Of a stretch of 64,000 nucleotides of DNA, positions 59,101-64,000 are shown piece after piece (position 1 is the first letter of the stretch; each line of letters opens with the position of its first letter). A program made the position numbers and the translations under genes. The stretch spans positions 434,001 to 498,000 of the forward strand of contig CALUTQ010000002.1 in assembly GCA_944323745.1 (NCBI GenBank), in the 5' to 3' direction. The notes beneath the pieces are model-generated. The model searched no databases. It saw only the letters and a list, made by a program, of their open reading frames with translations, and had not been told where the DNA came from. Origin of the DNA: Candidatus Avelusimicrobium pullarium (GTDB taxonomy: Bacteria > Elusimicrobiota > Elusimicrobia > Elusimicrobiales > Elusimicrobiaceae).

Positions 59101-60596
59101 TTATTATCCAGAGTACCCGTTTCATCATTTGATGCGGCAATACTCTTGCCGGAGTCCACTGCCCCTTTAACGATACCGCCCACGGCAGCCATTCCGGTGG
59201 TCACCACAGCCGCTCTTACTCCCATACCCAGCCAAGAGAAGACTTTGGCATAGATTTTGGCAAGCCAATTGGTAACTGTGGGGCTAAACATAGCCAAAGA
59301 TACACCGGTAGCAAACAATGCACCGCCGCCGATAAACGCCCAAGCGTCCCCTGGCCAGCCGTATTTATCAGCATAGCGGAAAGCATCCACCAAATACAAG
59401 GCGATGACCGCCAGCATAACACCGCCCAAAATGTATGCAGCCGCCGTCGCCCACGGCCAAGGTACTTTTTTCAAAGCCGCAATGGTCAGCATCGCAGCAA
59501 CGGTAGTAAACAACAGAGAAATCAAATTGGTTGCCAAACGATCTCTATGGGCTTTGCGTTCCTGCTCGGTGGTATCTATTTCCTCTACGGCTTGCCCGAG
59601 TGCGGCTTCCTGCCCTTGAAGCTTATCTTCAAAAGAAGCATCACTGCTGCCGGCAAATTCATTGGCGGTTTCACCCACCACTTGAATTCCGCCGGACAGT
59701 TTTTCCTTGGCCATAAAGGGGCTGGCCCCTTCGTTGGCAGCACGGTCTTTATTAGCCGCTACCTTGGAAGACGCCAACGCAATGTCGCGCAGACTGCGCC
59801 CTTCTTTAGAGTTACTCCCTTGTCCGATACGCGTGCGGGTATTGCCGGCTATAAAAGAAGAAGACGAAGATGCCGCGCCGCGTATATTGCCGTTAGACGC
59901 CAGTAACGTGCTACCTTTGGGCATAGCCCCGCTTAACGTGTAACCATCCGACGTACCCAAAGCCGAAGCGCGGGACGCAGCAGCGCTTTGACCGGAACGG
60001 GAAGAAGAAGTGCCGCCAAATCCCCCGCTGCTGGAAGAACCCATATTGCTGCCGCTGGCTTTGGCAATAGACGCGCGTTGCAGCCCGCCGGGTTTTTCTT
60101 CGCCCAATTTATTAATTTGCGTTTTTTGCGCTTGCTGGGCTGCTGCTGCCCCTACGGCAGATCCGTCGGCAGACACATTGCCCGTTAAGGGCTTGCCGTC
60201 CGGCCCTACTTGCGCCGCGGCATTGGCCCCCATCCCCAGGCCGGCTTCGCCGGAACCCAAGGCATAGCTGGGCACGGAAATGTTGTTTAATGCATTCACC
60301 GCTCCTTCCCCGCCGTCAAACAAGGTGCCTTCTTTTGCCGCAATTTCTTCTGCCGTGGCAAACTGAACATTGCCCGTATCAAAATTAATACCGGAATATT
60401 CAGCCGGCAAAGCACCGCCCGTTGACATAATAGAGCTTAAAGAGCGAATTTGTTGCTCTTGAGCCGCAGGGGTATTGGAGGCGAAGTTATAGACGTTAAA
60501 GCCAATCAACCCCACCGTTACCGCCATACCGGCCGTTCTGCCCGCGCTGACACTGATAGCGCCAATACGGCTGGTTAAGAATTTTAATATCCGCAT
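59097..60596 (-). CDS. Membrane-anchored Ser/Gly/Ala-rich protein, operon gene 3
   Basis: 499 residues. The N-terminal segment (MRILKFLTSRIGAISVSAGR) leads into a membrane helix; four or so more hydrophobic helices lie at about 360-470. The Ser/Gly-rich middle carries QINKLGEEKPGGLQRASIAK and, near residue 295, NEGASPFMAKEKLSGGIQVV. Both stretches have counterparts in operon genes 2 and 6. No known domain. Overlaps the next gene by 4 nt. Confidence 0.75.
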   Translation of the reverse strand: MRILKFLTSRIGAISVSAGRTAGMAVTVGLIGFNVYNFASNTPAAQEQQIRSLSSIMSTGGALPAEYSGINFDTGNVQFATAEEIAAKEGTLFDGGEGAVNALNNISVPSYALGSGEAGLGMGANAAAQVGPDGKPLTGNVSADGSAVGAAAAQQAQKTQINKLGEEKPGGLQRASIAKASGSNMGSSSSGGFGGTSSSRSGQSAAASRASALGTSDGYTLSGAMPKGSTLLASNGNIRGAASSSSSFIAGNTRTRIGQGSNSKEGRSLRDIALASSKVAANKDRAANEGASPFMAKEKLSGGIQVVGETANEFAGSSDASFEDKLQGQEAALGQAVEEIDTTEQERKAHRDRLATNLISLLFTTVAAMLTIAALKKVPWPWATAAAYILGGVMLAVIALYLVDAFRYADKYGWPGDAWAFIGGGALFATGVSLAMFSPTVTNWLAKIYAKVFSWLGMGVRAAVVTTGMAAVGGIVKGAVDSGKSIAASNDETGTLDNK

Positions 60597-60611
60597 ATTG
60601 GTCTCCTTATT

Positions 60612-62090
60612 TTATTCTCCATAGTGAGATTTCAAATCGCCTTCATAAAAAGTTTTGCCCCAAACAGAGTTTTTGAACTCCTCTTTTTCTTCTTCCGTAG
60701 GCTGCGTCCAGTTTTTATCAGAGAAAGCACCCGGCACCCCCCAATAACGCACGCTGAATCTTTCGGTAAAATCTTTGGGACCGCCCGGGATGGCAATATT
60801 TCTAAATGCCGTTCTTACAACAGATTCAGAAAGATTGGCAAAGCTTCCCACGGTATTCTTCGTTTCGTAATCAGATTCACCCCAGGAATCTCTAAAAGAT
60901 TCCACTTTATTAAGCATCTTTTTCTTGGCTCTGAGTTGCGCTAAATACCCTACCACGTTAATACCCCAGATCCAACTCCACGTGTTGCATTTTTTTACAA
61001 ACTCTCTTAAATCACGCCGAAGTTCTTCTTTTGCTTCTTCGTAGGTAACCACTTCTGCGCCGGTTTGATTCAGGCTGTCACCCAAAGCGGAAATGGCGTC
61101 ATCCGTAAAATCGCTGGAGCTGGCCGCACCGCCGGCAAGGGCTTCCCCGCCGTCCAAGCGAATGCCGCCCGATAAGCGGGTGCTGGCCATAAAGGCACGG
61201 GCGCCTTCGTTAGCGGAACGATTGCTGTGACGGGAAATTTCAACCGACTGTTTCTGCAAGGTTTCCAGCGAGTTGTCCCCTCTCATCCGGTTCCCTTGCC
61301 CGATAACCGAGCCTCTGCTCCCGTCAAATTTAGCTACTTGCGTAGCAGCCCCTAAGGCAGAAGGAACTGCGGCCTGCGCACCCCCCAATACGCCGGAAGA
61401 ACTGACACCTTGCCCTTCGCGTGCATACTGACCGCTTTGCAGCGGCGTAGAATTTAAATTGTTTCCGGAGGCGCGGGCCATTCCTTCGGCCATACCAAAC
61501 TGGCCGCCGCCCTGGCCTTTCATAGCGGCTGCCACTTTGGCGGCATTTCCGGTTCCGTCTGCCGTCGCAGCGGCCTCGGCGGCTTGTTTCTGAGCCGCAA
61601 TAGAAGCCTGAATGTCCGCAATTTGTTTTTGCACCGCACTCATATCACCCGACATTGCGCCGCCCATTTCTTTGGCCACATTGCCGCCCATACCCAAACC
61701 GCCGGAAGCACCGTCCATTTTATAGGCGCTTATATTCTGCTCCTGCTGGACAAAAGCAGCCCCCTCTGCAATCTGTTGGGCAGATTGAGCATCAGCCTGC
61801 ATTAATTGCAAATCTTTGGAAAGCGTGGTCTTAATACCGGAATGAATCTCTCCGCCTTCGCCATAAGAACCGCTGCCATAAACACCGCCTGCGGCGCCGG
61901 CTACAAAGACTACATCCTGATCCGCCGCATTGGAAGAAAAAACCGTATTTAAATTCGGCTGGGAAGAAGACCCCATCATCTGCCAAGCGGCAATGCCGGC
62001 CACCCCTACGGCGGCGGACAGTCCTACTGCCTGCATAGCAGACAAGGACCATTTACCTGCCTTGTTTTTTAAGAATTGAATAATTTTCAT
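60612..62090 (-). CDS. Membrane-anchored Gly/Ala-rich protein, operon gene 2
   Basis: 492 residues. N terminus MKIIQFLKNKAGKWSLSAMQ is alignable with operon gene 3 and followed by a membrane helix. A long Ala/Gln-rich stretch (KQIADIQASIAAQKQAAEAA) is probably coiled coil. Near residue 300 it has NEGARAFMASTRLSGGIRLD, the same motif at the same distance as in operon gene 3, so the two are paralogues. The C-terminal 130 residues are charged and Trp-containing. No family recognised. Confidence 0.75.
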   Translation of the reverse strand: MKIIQFLKNKAGKWSLSAMQAVGLSAAVGVAGIAAWQMMGSSSQPNLNTVFSSNAADQDVVFVAGAAGGVYGSGSYGEGGEIHSGIKTTLSKDLQLMQADAQSAQQIAEGAAFVQQEQNISAYKMDGASGGLGMGGNVAKEMGGAMSGDMSAVQKQIADIQASIAAQKQAAEAAATADGTGNAAKVAAAMKGQGGGQFGMAEGMARASGNNLNSTPLQSGQYAREGQGVSSSGVLGGAQAAVPSALGAATQVAKFDGSRGSVIGQGNRMRGDNSLETLQKQSVEISRHSNRSANEGARAFMASTRLSGGIRLDGGEALAGGAASSSDFTDDAISALGDSLNQTGAEVVTYEEAKEELRRDLREFVKKCNTWSWIWGINVVGYLAQLRAKKKMLNKVESFRDSWGESDYETKNTVGSFANLSESVVRTAFRNIAIPGGPKDFTERFSVRYWGVPGAFSDKNWTQPTEEEKEEFKNSVWGKTFYEGDLKSHYGE

Positions 62091-62217
62091 AAAGTGCTCC
62101 TGTCTTTTATTATTCCGTTGCTAATCTCCAACTACACCTGCTTGTACGTTAAATGTCATTTTCGTAATGGGTTCCATATTTACGCGGTAGGGCAGAGAAC
62201 GCAGTCCACAAAACCGC

Positions 62218-63801
62218 TCAGCCGCCATTGCCGCCACCGCCGTTATAACCGCCGTAGCCGTTATAACCGCCGTAACCGTTATAACCGCCGTAACCGTTAT
62301 AACCGACATACCCTCCATAGCCGTTATATCCGTTATAACCTCCATAGTTGTTAAACCCGTTTCTTACGTTGTTTTTAGCCTGCCGCTTGGCCGCACTCCA
62401 CTGATCGGGATGTGCATCTTTTCTGTCTCTTACAAATTCCTTATAACTCATATCCTTATAAGTGTTATTAAATTGTGTTACTGCGTCTTGCCCGGGTTGC
62501 CCTAATTGGAGCGTCTTGCCTGTTTCTGTACTGTTAACCGTTTGTCCGTTACAAGAATAGGAAAAACCTTTGCCATCCGCAGCAGGCGTTTTAGTAATGC
62601 CGGCTACATCTAACTGCTCAGCAGTTAACTTATCCAAATTGGCAGCAGAAATTTTTCCACCCTCCTCCATAGGCACCATTCGGTTGTTCCAATCATTGGC
62701 AATCTGTCCTTCAAAGATAGCATTGGCTTGCGCGTTGCTTTTCATTGCATCATTAATCGCATTGCCCGCCCATTGTTTTAACAAATTCATCCCCAAATCC
62801 AAGGCTTTAGTTGCAAATTGCTCCAACAAAACTTTCCACAGACTTTTTTTATCTTCTTCTTTGGCTTCTTCTTCTCCCTCTTTCTGGGCTTCCTTCAAAG
62901 CATCATCAAAAGCACCGGTATCTACGCTGCTGACGGGGGCATTTGTATCCAAATTCAAACCGGACGCTTTGCTTAAGTCCACGGCACCGCTGTCATCCAG
63001 AAAGGCCTCGCTGCCTTTTACATTGCCGCCCATCATCGCTTTTTTGGCATTTAACAGTTTGTTGTCCTTCAAGCCTGCTGCGGCACGGCTGCCGGTAGCC
63101 GCTTGGAACAGTGCCTTGCGGGCATCGCCCGAACCGGGGCCTTGCGGAGTAAAACGGTCACTGCCTTTTTCCTGACTTTTAAAATTGGAAAAATCGCCGC
63201 TGGGACCGAACGTGCCGCTAATGCCGCTGCCGCTGCCGCTTTTTAAGCTGGCGCTGTTTAAACTGTTTACCTGCGTAGGCGTAACGGTTCTGTTGCTGCC
63301 TACGCCGCCGTAATAGCGGCCGGGAACGTATTGCGATGCGGTAGAAGAGGCCGAAGTGTCAAGCTCGGCGGCCGCCGCTTCAGCATCTTCTGCCTGGCGG
63401 GCTTCTTTTTCCTCTTTCGTATACAAGCCGCCCGATTTGGCATTTTGCATATCCGGATATTTGGAAGCCAGCAAATATTGTTCGGCTTCATCGGAAGAAA
63501 AGGGCATATTGGCCAAGTCGTATCCGCGCGTCTGCAAATCGGCAAAAGCATCTTCCCCGCCGGAGGAAGCCGCCGTGGCAAACATCACCAAAGCCACCAA
63601 AATCACCACGGCAATGGCGCCAAAGGTGTAGGCCTGTTTACGATCCATTTTGTTTAATTTGGCCCACGTTTTGCTCAAAGCGGCAAAGGGGGCGGGTTTC
63701 TTATTCTGCCCCGTTTGCCCGACGGCTGCGGCTGCCGGCTTTTTTTCTTCATTATTCTGTTTGCCGGAGCGGACTTTGCTTTTATTAAACAGGTTAAACA
63801 T
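62218..63801 (-). CDS. Membrane-anchored protein with YNGYGG repeats, operon gene 1
   Basis: 527 residues. Basic cytosolic start, one membrane helix (about 58-80, AYTFGAIAVVILVALVMFAT), a Ser/Gly-rich middle with ARKALFQAATGSRAAAGLKD, a helical region (KSLWKVLLEQFATKALDLGM) and a C-terminal run of YNGYGG-type units ending GGGGNGG. The C-terminal repeats suggest an exposed flexible tail. AAAGGGG lies before the ATG. It is the promoter-proximal gene of the operon. Confidence 0.75.
   Translation of the reverse strand: MFNLFNKSKVRSGKQNNEEKKPAAAAVGQTGQNKKPAPFAALSKTWAKLNKMDRKQAYTFGAIAVVILVALVMFATAASSGGEDAFADLQTRGYDLANMPFSSDEAEQYLLASKYPDMQNAKSGGLYTKEEKEARQAEDAEAAAAELDTSASSTASQYVPGRYYGGVGSNRTVTPTQVNSLNSASLKSGSGSGISGTFGPSGDFSNFKSQEKGSDRFTPQGPGSGDARKALFQAATGSRAAAGLKDNKLLNAKKAMMGGNVKGSEAFLDDSGAVDLSKASGLNLDTNAPVSSVDTGAFDDALKEAQKEGEEEAKEEDKKSLWKVLLEQFATKALDLGMNLLKQWAGNAINDAMKSNAQANAIFEGQIANDWNNRMVPMEEGGKISAANLDKLTAEQLDVAGITKTPAADGKGFSYSCNGQTVNSTETGKTLQLGQPGQDAVTQFNNTYKDMSYKEFVRDRKDAHPDQWSAAKRQAKNNVRNGFNNYGGYNGYNGYGGYVGYNGYGGYNGYGGYNGYGGYNGGGGNGG
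62227..62345 (-). repeat. Tandem YNGYGG-coding repeats
   Basis: Repeating units of TATAACGGTTACGGCGGT type encode the Tyr/Gly/Asn-rich C terminus of operon gene 1; about six near-identical units. Such tracts can expand or contract. Confidence 0.85.
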
Positions 63802-63913
63802 AATATAACCCCTTTATTTAGATATAAAAATTCACTCTTGCTGACCCGTATAATAACTTCTTATACGCTCAAACACAGAGTTTAAATTTTGCGCGCGGCA
63901 TTGCGCTACTATT

Positions 63914-63942
63914 AGTATAAACGGTTTTAGTGCCTTTGTCAA
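63914..63942 (-). promoter_or_regulatory. Near-consensus promoter of the six-gene operon
   Basis: On the minus strand TTGACA (63942-63937), 17-bp spacer, TATACT (63919-63914). Predicted start near 63907 gives a leader of about 105 nt before the ATG at 63801, longer than for most genes here. Confidence 0.8.
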
Positions 63943-64000
63943 GCACAAATTGGTTCATCTAAAATACGCCGCGTAACGGGGCAGGCTTATTGTTTATCAG

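Overview
The window reads as a piece of an anaerobic, Gram-negative-type bacterial chromosome, most likely a gut member of the Elusimicrobiota. This assignment is an inference from the number of type IV pilin-like genes sharing the [17 protein letters not shown] leader, a one-piece pyruvate:ferredoxin oxidoreductase, many lipoproteins and OmpA/PLD envelope proteins, and several large proteins I cannot match to known families. No rRNA or marker gene settles the taxonomy. Coding density is high and operons are short. Many genes have a -10 hexamer ending 6 nt before the ATG, so leaderless mRNAs appear common.

Layout. 0-3.5 kb: an A+T-rich, probably acquired restriction-modification pair (two fused D12-class adenine methylase domains, then an HNH nuclease) ending near a tRNA-Val. 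3.8-8.8 kb: housekeeping genes (cinA, a C_GCAxxG_C_C protein, a uridine-kinase-like protein, a DUF362 ferredoxin protein, an aldo/keto reductase). 8.9-15.4 kb: one 2164-residue exported protein with two caspase/CHAT-like repeats and a receiver-like C terminus. 15.5-23.5 kb: macrodomain, DNA glycosylase, YqaA-like, nitroreductase, pilin, GT9-like transferase and PFOR. 23.5-25.5 kb: three tandem pilin genes with near-identical promoter/start elements. 25.6-29.8 kb: a repeat protein, an ankyrin protein, a CbpA-type co-chaperone and an MFS transporter.

29.9-34.7 kb: an accessory island beside tRNA-Asn. It holds a phage virion-like protein whose C terminus looks like the glycyl-radical tail of NrdD, fragments of phage structural genes, several minus-strand toxin-like C-terminal modules, and seven plus-strand cassettes. 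Each cassette consists of a promoter with a 17-bp spacer, a predicted +1 and a self-closing hairpin RNA with a U-run. Most cassettes converge on the stop codon of a toxin-like fragment. This is the best candidate for an undescribed system.

34.7-53.5 kb: zinc ribbon protein, three OsmC-family proteins, rimO, a pilin flanked by an 89-bp direct repeat, a PLD lipoprotein, a SIS protein, a nadA-nadC-aminotransferase operon, an AGCS symporter, an MscS channel, lipoproteins, another pilin, an OmpA-like lipoprotein, a cluster of perfect DnaA boxes (possible oriC), a degenerate esterase, a candidate structured RNA, a HEAT-like protein and dut. 53.6-64 kb: a six-gene minus-strand operon of unfamiliar membrane-anchored Ser/Gly/Ala-rich proteins that share short motifs, driven by a near-consensus promoter at 63.9 kb.
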